A stretch of 64,000 nt of DNA from Pseudomonas sp. MRSN 12121 (GTDB taxonomy: Bacteria; Pseudomonadota; Gammaproteobacteria; Pseudomonadales; Pseudomonadaceae), in the NCBI RefSeq assembly GCF_000931465.1, contig NZ_CP010892.1:868001-932000 (forward strand). The letters are read 5' to 3'. The notes beneath the pieces were generated by a model. It searched no databases. It saw only the letters and a list, made by a program, of their open reading frames with translations, and had not been told where the DNA came from. The position numbers and the translations under genes were made by a program. Below are positions 23,036 to 30,879 of the stretch, one piece after another; position 1 is the first letter of the stretch; each line of letters begins with the position of its first letter.

Positions 23036-24402
23036 GCCGCGAACTGTTCAGCACTGAAGCCGAGCACGGGGTGCTGGGGGCGCTTCTGCTCGAAGGCGAC
23101 CTGTTCGACCTGATCACCGAAAAAGTGAAGGTCTCCGACTTCCACGACCTGGAGAACGCCGCGCTGTTCCAGGCAATGGTCGATTGCCACGCTGCCGGCC
23201 AGCCAATCGATGTCGTTACGGTCGCCGACCAGTGCCGGTTCCTGCCCAGCGGCGAGCCAACGATGGCCTACGCCGGAGACATTGCCCGGAACGTACCCAG
23301 CACGGCGAACTGGACGGCCTATGCCCGCATCATGCGCGAGCGCTCGGTGCTGCGGCAGGTGATCCAGGCGGCGGACGTGATTCGCGAGCAGGCCAGCGCC
23401 GACCGTCCGGTTGCCGAGATCGTGGCCCTGGCCCAGCAGGCGACGGCCGACCTGCGCGATCTGGACGATGGCGCGCCGAAGTATCAGCGCCTGGACCAAA
23501 TGATGGGCCGCGCGGCGGACATCATCGACGACAAGTTCAATGGCCGCATGCCGTCTTGGCCTTCGACCGGCCTGAAGGATTTGGATGAGCTGGCGCAGGG
23601 CATCCGTCCGAAGAAGGTCACGGTCATCGCGGGCTTGCCGGGTAGCGGCAAGACAACGCTGGCCCTGCAGATCGCCCAGCACAACGCCATTGCCAAGCGT
23701 AAGCCCTGGCTGGTGTTCTCCATCGAAATGCCCGGCGAGGAGCTGGGTGTGCGGGCCATTGCCTCGCTGGGCGGGGTGGACCTGCGTCGACTGGACAACC
23801 CCGCGAAAATGCAGGACGACGACTGGTCGAAGATGGTGGGGGCCGTGGCTCAGGCCGCGAACGCGCCGCTGTTCATCTGCGACGACCCGGTGCAGACACC
23901 GGCCAGTATTCGCGCCACCTCCCGCCAGTGCCAGCGTGAGCACGGCCTGGCCGGGATCGTGGTCGACTACCTGGGTCTGATCCAGCTGGAGAAGAGAGGG
24001 CGCAGCCGGACCGAGGAGGTCGGCGCGATCAGTAAGGCGCTTCTGCGGTTGGCCAAGGAGCTCGATGTGCCGGTGATCGAGCTGGCCCAGCTCAATCGCG
24101 ATTCCACCAAGCGCCCCGGAAAGAAACCCCAGGCCAGCGACCTGCGCGACTCCGGCGAGATCGAAGCCGACGCCAGTTGCATCATCCTGGTTCACCGCGA
24201 CATGGACAGCGAGGCCGGCCAGAATGGCGTCACTGAACTGCTCATGCCGAAGTGCCGCCACGCCAAGGTGGGCAGCTGCGTTGTCCAGCAGCAGGGCGAG
24301 TACGGTCGCTTCGTCGACTTCTCGGGCAATCCATTCCCTTCTGACGAAGAGGTCGAGATGGGGCGCAGCTTAGCCAGCCAGTACAGGAGGAAGTCGGCAT
24401 GA
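23032..24402 (+). CDS. DnaB-like replicative helicase
   Basis: The 456-residue protein shows the DnaB layout: an N-terminal domain (FSTEAEHGVLGALLLEGDLF), a linker, and a RecA-like C-terminal ATPase. Walker A is AGLPGSGKTTLALQIA (near residue 200), Walker B IVVDYLGLI, and motif H4-like ELAQLNRDSTKRPGKKP and DLRDSGEIEADASCI follow. It unwinds the phage replication fork after loading. It overlaps the loader by four bases and the recombinase gene by four bases, so the phage encodes its own initiator, loader and helicase. Confidence 0.93.
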   Translation: MSRELFSTEAEHGVLGALLLEGDLFDLITEKVKVSDFHDLENAALFQAMVDCHAAGQPIDVVTVADQCRFLPSGEPTMAYAGDIARNVPSTANWTAYARIMRERSVLRQVIQAADVIREQASADRPVAEIVALAQQATADLRDLDDGAPKYQRLDQMMGRAADIIDDKFNGRMPSWPSTGLKDLDELAQGIRPKKVTVIAGLPGSGKTTLALQIAQHNAIAKRKPWLVFSIEMPGEELGVRAIASLGGVDLRRLDNPAKMQDDDWSKMVGAVAQAANAPLFICDDPVQTPASIRATSRQCQREHGLAGIVVDYLGLIQLEKRGRSRTEEVGAISKALLRLAKELDVPVIELAQLNRDSTKRPGKKPQASDLRDSGEIEADASCIILVHRDMDSEAGQNGVTELLMPKCRHAKVGSCVVQQQGEYGRFVDFSGNPFPSDEEVEMGRSLASQYRRKSA

Positions 24403-25736
24403 CCATCACCCCGAAAACCCTGGCGGTCTCCCTGAGCGATGCCGAGATCCGGCGGCACCAGAGCAGCGACGTTCGCCAGTTGCGTGACCCGCGGTATCGC
24501 GAATTGCGCTTTCGCTACTCGACCGTAGACCGCACCAGAGGCGCGTGGCACGTCGTTGTCGCTGGCAAGTGGGGCAAGGCCGGCGATTACCCCGGAATCA
24601 GCGCTAAGGCGATGCTGGCGACGTTGCCGAGCATTCTGGCGCGCCGGTCTGCCGACCCCGCGTCCAGCTCCACCGTCAGCCAGTGGCTTGCGGTGGGCGA
24701 CCTGCTGACCTGGTACGCCGATCGCACGGCGCGCAACCAGGGCCTTTCCAGCAAACGCAAGTCCAGCATCAAGTCGGCGCTCAAGTGCCACCTGTGGCCG
24801 TGCCTGGGCGAGGTCCGGCTGGGCGACCTGGACCGCGCGACCCTCGACCGACTGCTGATGTGGCCGATGCAGGAGCGCTACGCCCTGTCGTTCGTGCGCT
24901 CGGTGTATGCGGTGCTGGCGGTGGCGTTCCGGCAAGCGGCGCGCCTGCGCCTGATCGAGCGCAACCCGATGGCGGAGCTGAAGTTCACCGACTTCGTGAC
25001 GACCCGGATCCGACCGAAGCCGGCCCAATTACGTGCCGACGACCTGCCTGACCTGCTGCGGGTGCTCAACGAGCAGTTCGAGGAGCGGCCGGTGGAGTCG
25101 ATGCTCGCCCTGATGATGCTGTACCACGGCACCCGCCTGGGCGAGACCCGTCTGGCGCGCTGGAAGAACACCAACCTGATTTCGGGCAAGTGGTTCCTGC
25201 CGGCGGCGGACACCAAGACCAAGGCCGAGCACACCCTGCCGCTGACCGATCAGGCCCGGCAGTTGCTCCTGCGCTATCGGGCGATCCAGCTGGAAAAGGG
25301 GTACAGCGGCCCGTTCCTGTTCCCGGGCAACGCCGGCCAGGCCCTGAGCGCCACCAAGGCCAGCAACCTGTTCACCAACATCGCCCGCGGCGAATGGTCG
25401 AGCCACGACCTGCGCAAGGTGGCGCGTACCGCCTGGACGGACCTGGGCACCGACTACATGGTCGGCGAGCTGCTGCTCAACCACGCGATGAAAGACCTGG
25501 ATGCGACCTACATCCACACCACCGCCGAGGAGCTGAAGCGCCGGGCGCTGGAGTCCTGGCATGAGCATCTGGATCAGCAGGCTTTCGAGGTGATTGCCGC
25601 CGAGACATACCCGGGACACGAAAAACAACCCAATGGCGCGCAGGCCGCACAGGGCGAGGCTTTCAGCGCTTCCACGCATCCATCCCAAGGGAGGATGCAA
25701 AACCGCCGTGGAGGGCATGATCATGAGTTGGTTTAA
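24399..25736 (+). CDS. Second tyrosine recombinase within the replication operon
   Basis: The 445-residue protein has an N-terminal DUF4102-like half (EIRRHQSSDVRQLRDPRYRE), a core-binding domain (LLTWYADRTARNQGLSSKRK) and a catalytic domain with all key residues: Arg in HGTRLGETRL, Lys in DTKTKAEH, HDLRKVART, a LNHAMKDLDATYIH region with His and the nucleophile Tyr. It differs from the ssrA integrase. Overlap with the helicase gene means it is made with the replication proteins. It may resolve multimers or concatemers, or act at another site. The C-terminal 60 residues are low complexity. Confidence 0.85.
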   Translation: MTITPKTLAVSLSDAEIRRHQSSDVRQLRDPRYRELRFRYSTVDRTRGAWHVVVAGKWGKAGDYPGISAKAMLATLPSILARRSADPASSSTVSQWLAVGDLLTWYADRTARNQGLSSKRKSSIKSALKCHLWPCLGEVRLGDLDRATLDRLLMWPMQERYALSFVRSVYAVLAVAFRQAARLRLIERNPMAELKFTDFVTTRIRPKPAQLRADDLPDLLRVLNEQFEERPVESMLALMMLYHGTRLGETRLARWKNTNLISGKWFLPAADTKTKAEHTLPLTDQARQLLLRYRAIQLEKGYSGPFLFPGNAGQALSATKASNLFTNIARGEWSSHDLRKVARTAWTDLGTDYMVGELLLNHAMKDLDATYIHTTAEELKRRALESWHEHLDQQAFEVIAAETYPGHEKQPNGAQAAQGEAFSASTHPSQGRMQNRRGGHDHELV

Positions 25737-26295
25737 CCGAATCGGTTGGTTGCGGAGGGAGCGGAGCCCGGTGCCAGTGGCCGAGCCGACCAAGAAGACC
25801 CGCCTCGAAGATCTGGCTGATCGCCTTTCCGAAGAAGTCGCTGTCTTGCCGCCTGGGCCAAGCTGTCCAGAGGCCGAGCGCATTGCCGCCTCGTTGCGCG
25901 ACTTCCCGGGAGACTGGGCGTGGTCGCACAAAGGCTATGAGCTGCGGCACACCCCCACCGGTTTCACGCTATGGGTGGCGAACAAAGACTATGGACTTGC
26001 CGAGGTAAGCAGCGGCCACAAGGCTGCTTTCTCCGACCCTGAGAAGGCAATCATCTGGCCGGCGGTCGAGACATGGCTGTCACTGCACCGGTTAGGTTTC
26101 ACCGGCCGCCTGCCGAAGCCCAGGATCAACTTCAGCGGCGACACTTTTTGGTGTCGTGCCCCAGAGCATCCGTGGGTTGGTGTGGGGTGTTCGCCAGAGT
26201 TGGCATACCGGTCATGGGCAAGGGCTGTATCAATCCAGGCACGCACTGACAGCGCGCCTGGAGAAATTTTGCACGTATGGAGTGCCGCACGATGA
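25723..26295 (+). CDS. Phage hypothetical protein
   Basis: The 190-residue protein starts at ATG 25723, seven bases after GGAGGG, and overlaps the recombinase stop. It has a Pro/charged N-terminal tail and a compact C-terminal domain with WSHKGYELRHTPTGFTLWVA and IIWPAVETWLSLHR. Sequences of this kind occur between replication and Q genes in Pseudomonas prophages. No function is known. Confidence 0.5.
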   Translation: MSWFNRIGWLRRERSPVPVAEPTKKTRLEDLADRLSEEVAVLPPGPSCPEAERIAASLRDFPGDWAWSHKGYELRHTPTGFTLWVANKDYGLAEVSSGHKAAFSDPEKAIIWPAVETWLSLHRLGFTGRLPKPRINFSGDTFWCRAPEHPWVGVGCSPELAYRSWARAVSIQARTDSAPGEILHVWSAAR

Positions 26296-26576
26296 ACAAC
26301 GTAACCGCGGCACTGCCGCGCAAGAACCTGACCGCGGTGGAGCGCAAATTCCTCAAGGTCGGAAACCGCATGCTGCTGGAACAAACCAATGGCCGAATTG
26401 CATCAGCGGCGCTGATGGACATCGTGTCCGACTGGCACGGCACCCGGGCGAACATCGGTTTCGAGCAATTCGCCAAGGCATGGATCACAGAGGGCAATGC
26501 CAAGAACAAGATCGCCGACAAGTTGCTCCGTGAGCTGTTCGGCATGAATGGACCGAAACCGAGGAAAGCGGCATGA
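26292..26576 (+). CDS. Small phage protein, unknown function
   Basis: A 94-residue basic protein with LTAVERKFLKVGNRMLLEQT and a basic end. It overlaps the stop of the previous gene and the start of the Q-like gene. The helical, basic sequence could bind nucleic acid. No family is recognised. Confidence 0.5.
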   Translation: MNNVTAALPRKNLTAVERKFLKVGNRMLLEQTNGRIASAALMDIVSDWHGTRANIGFEQFAKAWITEGNAKNKIADKLLRELFGMNGPKPRKAA

Positions 26577-26962
26577 AGAAGCGAACCTATGCAGGCAAGC
26601 CGCTGGGTGATACCGAGTATCTGCTGGAGCAGTGGGGGTGGTGGCGGATGGATGGGATGGGGGTTCCGAGTTATGTGTCCCCGCTGTACGCCCTGATCCG
26701 GGACAACAATGTGACGGAGGGAGGCGGCAAGAACTACTGCGTTACCGATGATGTTGCCCTGGTGGTGGATCGTGCTGTTGCGAGGCTTGCCGGCCGCGAT
26801 GAACAGATGGGCAATTTCGTCTGGTTGTACTTCGGCATGAAATGGCCGGCGCTCCGAATTGCCAGGGAGAACAGTATCGGGGAGGCCAAGGCAAGGGAGA
26901 TCATCAAGGCCGGTGTGGCCTGGGTGGATTGCGCGGTCGAGATTTTTCGCGAGGCTGCGTAA
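26573..26962 (+). CDS. Q-like late antiterminator
   Basis: The 129-residue protein matches phage antitermination Q proteins of the short type: GDTEYLLEQWGWWRMDGMGV, PSYVSPLYALI, a DDVALVVDRAVARLAG helix, and KWPALRIARENSIGEAKARE, an HTH-like segment. It should bind RNA polymerase at the late promoter so that it reads through terminators into lysis, head and tail genes. It is the last gene of the early operon. Two terminator-like hairpins follow in the gap before the late genes. Confidence 0.82.
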   Translation: MKKRTYAGKPLGDTEYLLEQWGWWRMDGMGVPSYVSPLYALIRDNNVTEGGGKNYCVTDDVALVVDRAVARLAGRDEQMGNFVWLYFGMKWPALRIARENSIGEAKAREIIKAGVAWVDCAVEIFREAA

Positions 26963-27037
26963 AAAAGTCTTTCCACGCGGATAAACACCTGTTTTCATGG
27001 CACGGTGTTCAGCTTTTCAAGCACGACACCAAAGAGA

Positions 27038-27065
27038 AAGCCCGGCCATTGAGTCGGGCTTTTTC
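27038..27065 (+). terminator. Terminator after Q-like gene
   Basis: AAAGCCCGGC-CATTGA-GTCGGGCTTTTTCG is an intrinsic terminator just after the Q-like gene. It either ends the early operon or acts as the late tR'-type terminator overcome by Q. Confidence 0.75.
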
Positions 27066-27225
27066 GTTCATGCAGATGACGCGCGCAGGCAGCTGCGCTA
27101 AGTCGGTAGTGGCGTCGATCAAAGCCGTGCGCTCCCTGATCGGCTACGCGATGAGAGTCTGGGGTACGTGACCCAGCGAGCCAGACCACCAAGCCGGAGA
27201 TGTGCCGGCCCTCTGCACCCATTCC

Positions 27226-27252
27226 AAGCCTCGGCATCTGCCGGGGCTTTCT
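27226..27252 (+). terminator. Terminator-like hairpin before first late gene
   Basis: AAGCCTCGGC-ATCT-GCCGGGGCTTTCTTG forms a stem ending in T-rich sequence 20 bp before ATG 27271. It fits the Q-sensitive terminator found between the late promoter and late genes. Confidence 0.6.
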
Positions 27253-27270
27253 TGTTTCTGGAGCACTGCA

Positions 27271-27783
27271 ATGCAGAGTCATGACTTCGTAGAGGGTGTA
27301 TCTGGTTGGCGGTTGAGCAAGGACAAGCTGGAGCTGTTCGGCGGGCCCTGGCCGATCATCATCGGTAACTTCGATGCGCCGGAGAGTCGTTCAGCCACTG
27401 ATCAGCTAGAGCCGTTCATCGTGACTGATGGTGTGACCTGCCTTCGCAAAAAGGAGGTCGACAACGCGTCGATCGCCAGCCCGAAACTCAGTGATGCCTG
27501 GGCAGTGAACATGGAGCTGCTCAATGGCAAACCCGTCGTTGCTGGCATTGGCGCAGGTCTCGACTCCCAGTTCCAGGTAAACGCAGATCGCTATGCCATC
27601 CGCTGCCGCCCCGAGGATTCCCCACAGCCCGGTGATGCACTGAAGACTGGTGGCGTGACCTCGATGCTCGACGCCATGGCCAGCACGATTTCTGAAACAT
27701 CGCTCGGCAAGGATCTCGCCGGCCAGATCCGCGACACCCTACGCGCCGAACTCAAGCCAGGCGGCATGCTGTACCGCGGCTGA
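27271..27783 (+). CDS. Orphan protein related to the J tail-tip C-terminal domain (DUF1983-like)
   Basis: The 170-residue protein contains GWRLSKDKLELFGGPWPII near the start and, at residues about 73-110, AWAVNMELLNGKPVVAGIGA, then LDSQFQVNADRYAI. This aligns with MWSVKMQVDSNGRYIAAGIG and FQSQFLVSADRFAV in J (residues about 1072-1110), a domain found at the end of lambda-like J proteins. It is alone, first in the late operon before the holin and far from the tail genes. GGAG lies 10 bases upstream. It may be a diverged tail-tip accessory or a surface-interaction protein. Confidence 0.6.
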   Translation: MQSHDFVEGVSGWRLSKDKLELFGGPWPIIIGNFDAPESRSATDQLEPFIVTDGVTCLRKKEVDNASIASPKLSDAWAVNMELLNGKPVVAGIGAGLDSQFQVNADRYAIRCRPEDSPQPGDALKTGGVTSMLDAMASTISETSLGKDLAGQIRDTLRAELKPGGMLYRG

Positions 27784-27827
27784 TCGCCACAAACCATTAA
27801 TGCACTCCCCGAAAGGGAGGAATCGAG

Positions 27828-28157
27828 ATGTCGAACATGCCTGATAAACCAGATACCTGGCTGCTCGTCCTTGCGTGGCTGAGCCAGCACGCGCCGACGA
27901 TCTATGCCGGCGCGCTGTCGTTCGTAGTGGGTGCGCTACGCATCATCTACGGCGGCGGGACTCGGCGCCAGGCACTGCTCGAGGCCTGTCTCTGCACCTT
28001 GATCACCATCGGGCTGATACCGCTGCTCGAGTATTTCGGGTTGCCGCAGAGCTTCGCCACTCCGGCTGGCGTGTTCATCGGCTTCCTCGGCGTGAAGAAG
28101 ATCGCTGAGCTGGCTGATCGGTTCGCTGACTTTAAGATCCCGAGGCGTGCTGAGTGA
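27828..28157 (+). CDS. Phage holin (lambda-type, class with three helices)
   Basis: The 109-residue protein has helices at about residues 12-40 (WLLVLAWLSQHAPTIYAGAL), 50-70 and 78-95, and a basic C-terminal tail. This is the layout of Gammaproteobacterial phage holins of the lambda S105/Phage_holin_3 type, with MSNMPDKPDTW as the common N-terminus in Pseudomonas phages. RBS GGGAGG is close upstream. It makes the membrane hole at lysis. The muralytic enzyme and spanins are not adjacent but near the right attachment site. Confidence 0.87.
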   Translation: MSNMPDKPDTWLLVLAWLSQHAPTIYAGALSFVVGALRIIYGGGTRRQALLEACLCTLITIGLIPLLEYFGLPQSFATPAGVFIGFLGVKKIAELADRFADFKIPRRAE

Positions 28158-28318
28158 TGGCTTGCAGTGGATGCTCTGCCCGCCGAGCGCGAGCGGCGAA
28201 GTGGCTGATGATTGCAGCAGAGCGAGCGAGGTCGATCGTTCTGCCCGCATCATTAAAAGGAGATCGCCACGATGGCAAGGCTGAAGACGTTGAGAAGTCG
28301 AGTCCAAACCCAGGCTGA
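28157..28318 (+). CDS. Small Cys-containing phage protein
   Basis: A 53-residue frame starts at ATG 28157, overlapping the holin stop (TGATG), and begins MACSGCSARRARAAKWLMIA. The MACSGC....R start is frequent in short proteins found next to lysis genes in Pseudomonas phages. The middle is a basic amphipathic helix (AERARSIVLPAS). Its 3' end overlaps the HNH gene. Function unknown; real on context and start motif. Confidence 0.5.
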   Translation: MACSGCSARRARAAKWLMIAAERARSIVLPASLKGDRHDGKAEDVEKSSPNPG

Positions 28319-28607
28319 CCGATTGCCGGCCGTCAACACAAACTCATGGCGTGCTACGAAGGAGACTTCTGCGCAGCGCGGCTACGGTTACAAGTGGCAG
28401 AAGGCCCGAGAGGTATGGCTACGCGATAATCCGCTATGCGTCTACTGCGAGCGAGCTGGGCGCGTGGCAGCTGGCGTCGTTGTAGACCACAAGGTTGCGC
28501 ATCGGGGAGACATGGATCTGTTCTGGGATAGATCCAACTGGCAGACCCTCTGCAAGCACTGTCATGACTCGGTCAAACAGGCTGAGGAAGCGGCAGATTG
28601 GGGCTGA
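28272..28607 (+). CDS. HNH endonuclease of the packaging module
   Basis: The 111-residue protein carries an HNH motif with zinc ligands: CVYCERAGRVAAGVVVDHKV, then NWQTLCKHCHDSVK. The DH is followed by N and H in the right order. HNH proteins next to terS in HK97-like cos phages act with terminase to make the cos cut. RBS AAGGAG lies about nine bases upstream. A G-run and the likely cos region follow. Confidence 0.88.
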   Translation: MARLKTLRSRVQTQADRLPAVNTNSWRATKETSAQRGYGYKWQKAREVWLRDNPLCVYCERAGRVAAGVVVDHKVAHRGDMDLFWDRSNWQTLCKHCHDSVKQAEEAADWG

Positions 28608-28702
28608 GGTGGGGGGGGGCACTAAAATATAGGGCCTCTTCCGCTTCCAGACCGCGCCCGACCTCACGCACACATTTTTTCCCGTTTCAGGAAAAGTTAA
28701 CC
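28608..28702. other. Gap between HNH and terS, candidate cos region
   Basis: The 95-bp gap holds a run of nine to ten G residues (28608-28620) and no gene. In cos phages with an HNH-terS-terL order the packaging cut often lies here. This is positional inference. Confidence 0.3.
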
Positions 28703-29194
28703 ATGGCTTTAACCGACAAGAAGCGGCGGTTTGTTGACGCTTTGCTGTCGGGAGCCACAAATCGCGAGGCGGCAATCGCCGCCGGATATTCCGAGAGAAC
28801 CGCATCACAAGCGGGCTCCAAGCTGGCCAAGGATGATGATGTGCTGACCGAAGTCGGGCGGCGCCTCAAGCAGAAGCAGGCTACCAGCTCTGAGGTTAAA
28901 CCTGCTCGAAAAGTTAAAGGCGAGGATGCCTCTGAGGAAGAGCCGGATGAGGTTGCGCTCACCCATACCGATGACCCCCGGGTCTTCCTAACTGAGCTGA
29001 TGAATGCAGGTTCGGCAGACCTCCGCATGCGACTGGACGCAGCCAAGACACTGATGCCCTATGTGCACGGAAAGGTCGCCGACCAGGGCAAGAAAGAACA
29101 GAAGGCTGACGCCGCCAAGGAGGCGGGGAAGGGCAAGTACTCCCAGGGCAAACCGCCAGCCGGAAAGCCATCACTCAGCATGGTCAAGGGGTAG
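28703..29194 (+). CDS. Terminase small subunit
   Basis: The 163-residue protein has the phage Nu1-like HTH: LTDKKRRFVDALLSGATNRE, AAIAAGYSERTASQAGSKLA. This is the P27/phage terminase small-subunit type. A charged C-terminal tail (KEQKADAAKEAGKGKYSQGK) is low complexity. It binds the packaging site and directs the large subunit. Its stop lies three bases before terL. Confidence 0.87.
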   Translation: MALTDKKRRFVDALLSGATNREAAIAAGYSERTASQAGSKLAKDDDVLTEVGRRLKQKQATSSEVKPARKVKGEDASEEEPDEVALTHTDDPRVFLTELMNAGSADLRMRLDAAKTLMPYVHGKVADQGKKEQKADAAKEAGKGKYSQGKPPAGKPSLSMVKG

Positions 29195-29197
29195 GTT

Positions 29198-30877
29198 ATG
29201 CAATGGACTACTGCCTGCCCGGAATGGTGGCGGCTTCTGGCTGCCGGCGAATCGATTATCCCGGCACCCCTGTTCCCGGATGAAGCAGAGGCCAGCCTCG
29301 AGGTATTCAAGGGGCTGAAGATTGTCGATGCCCCTGGTAGCCCGACAATTGAGGCATCTTGCGCACCGTGGGTGCTGGCCTTCGCCGGCGCAGTGTTCGG
29401 CAGCTACAACAGCGAAACCGGCGAGCGCCTGATTCGGGAAGTGATGCTCTGCATCCCGAAGAAGAACAGTAAATCGACCATCGCCGCCGGCATCATGCTG
29501 ACCGCGCTGATTCGCAACTGGCGGCTCTCGGCGGAGTTCATCATCTTGGCCCCGACCAAGGAGATTGCCGACAACTCGTTTATCCCGGCCAAGGACATGG
29601 TCAACAACGATGATGAGCTGAAGGCGCTGCTGCATGTTCAACCGCATCTTCGACTGATCACCCATCGCGAGACGGGGGCCACCTTGAAGGTGGTGGCGGC
29701 AGACAGCGACGTGGTCGGCGGCAAGAAGGCAGTCGGCGTGTTGATCGATGAGGCCTGGCTGTTCGGCAAGAACCCCAAGGCGGCGGACATGATCCGCGAG
29801 GCCACCGGCGGTCTGCTGTCCAGGCCGGAAGGCTTCATCATCTGGCTGACAACTCAGTCGAACGAGCCGCCGGCCGGGGTGTTCAGGTCGAAGTTGAACT
29901 ATGCCCGCGGCGTGCGAGATGGTCGCATCGACGACAACCGCTTCCTGCCAATCATCTACGAGTTCTCCCAGGAGATGATCAAGAGCGGCGATGCCCGCAA
30001 GCCTGAAAACTTCCACCTGGTCAACCCGAATATCAACTACTCGGTAGACCGAGCCACGCTGGAGCGCCTGCACATGCAGGCCGAGATCGACGGCGAGGCG
30101 GAGATGCGCGGCTTCCTGGCCAAGCACCTCAACATCGAGATCGGCCTGGCGCTCATGTCTGACAGCTGGGTCGGCGCTGCCTTCTGGGAGCCGCAGGCCA
30201 GGGAGGGCATGACGCTGGATGACCTGCTCGAGCAATGCGAGGTCATCGTGGTTGGAGGCGATGGCGGCGGACTTGATGACCTTCTCGGGTTGGCCGCGCT
30301 TGGCCGGGTCCGCGAGTCACGGGTCTGGTTGCACTGGGCGCATGCCTGGGCGCATCCGTCGGTGCTGGAGCGCCGCAAGTCAGAAGCTCCTCGCCTGCTG
30401 GACCTGCAGGCTACTGGCGACCTAACCATCGTGGACAAGATCGGTGACGACGTGGACCAGTTGGCCGCTATCGTCGCGAGGATCAACGAGGCGGGATTGC
30501 TGGACAAGGTCGGCCTTGATCCGGCTGGCATCGGCGCCGTGCTCGATGCATTGGCAGATGTCGGTATCGACGAGGAGCAGATCGTCGGCATCTCGCAAGG
30601 CTGGAAGCTCACCGGTGCAATCAAGACCACTGAGCGGCGCCTGGCCGATGGCTCGCTGTTTCATTGCGGTCAGCCGCTGATGGCTTGGGCCTGCGGCAAC
30701 GCCAAGGGCGTGCCATCGGCCAACGCCTTTCTTATCACCAAGCAGGCCTCGGGCACGGCAAAGATCGACCCGCTGATGGCCACGTTCAATGCCGTGTCAC
30801 TGATGGCCCTCAATCCAGAGGCCCGCGGAGGCCTGGACGATTACCTCAATAACGGATTCTTCGGACTAGTAGGCTGA
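29198..30877 (+). CDS. Terminase large subunit (HK97-type)
   Basis: The 559-residue protein has an ATPase half with Walker A-like CIPKKNSKSTIAAGI (near residue 85), Walker B VGVLIDEAW (near 180), and a coupling motif WLTTQSNEPP. The nuclease half carries acidic clusters VVVGGDGGGLDDL (near 350) and later GLDPAG, compatible with RNase H-type metal ligands. It packages DNA and cuts it. The layout matches the HK97/P27-type terminases. Full length (usual 530-570). Confidence 0.92.
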   Translation: MQWTTACPEWWRLLAAGESIIPAPLFPDEAEASLEVFKGLKIVDAPGSPTIEASCAPWVLAFAGAVFGSYNSETGERLIREVMLCIPKKNSKSTIAAGIMLTALIRNWRLSAEFIILAPTKEIADNSFIPAKDMVNNDDELKALLHVQPHLRLITHRETGATLKVVAADSDVVGGKKAVGVLIDEAWLFGKNPKAADMIREATGGLLSRPEGFIIWLTTQSNEPPAGVFRSKLNYARGVRDGRIDDNRFLPIIYEFSQEMIKSGDARKPENFHLVNPNINYSVDRATLERLHMQAEIDGEAEMRGFLAKHLNIEIGLALMSDSWVGAAFWEPQAREGMTLDDLLEQCEVIVVGGDGGGLDDLLGLAALGRVRESRVWLHWAHAWAHPSVLERRKSEAPRLLDLQATGDLTIVDKIGDDVDQLAAIVARINEAGLLDKVGLDPAGIGAVLDALADVGIDEEQIVGISQGWKLTGAIKTTERRLADGSLFHCGQPLMAWACGNAKGVPSANAFLITKQASGTAKIDPLMATFNAVSLMALNPEARGGLDDYLNNGFFGLVG

Positions 30878-30879
30878 CC

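Larger units (their letters stand above)
26963..27270 (+). promoter_or_regulatory. Probable late promoter/qut region with two terminators
   Basis: There is no convincing gene in this 308-bp gap between Q and the first late gene. It holds two Rho-independent hairpins, at 27038 and 27226. This is where lambda has pR' and the Q-utilisation site followed by tR'. I cannot place promoter boxes. Confidence 0.45.
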
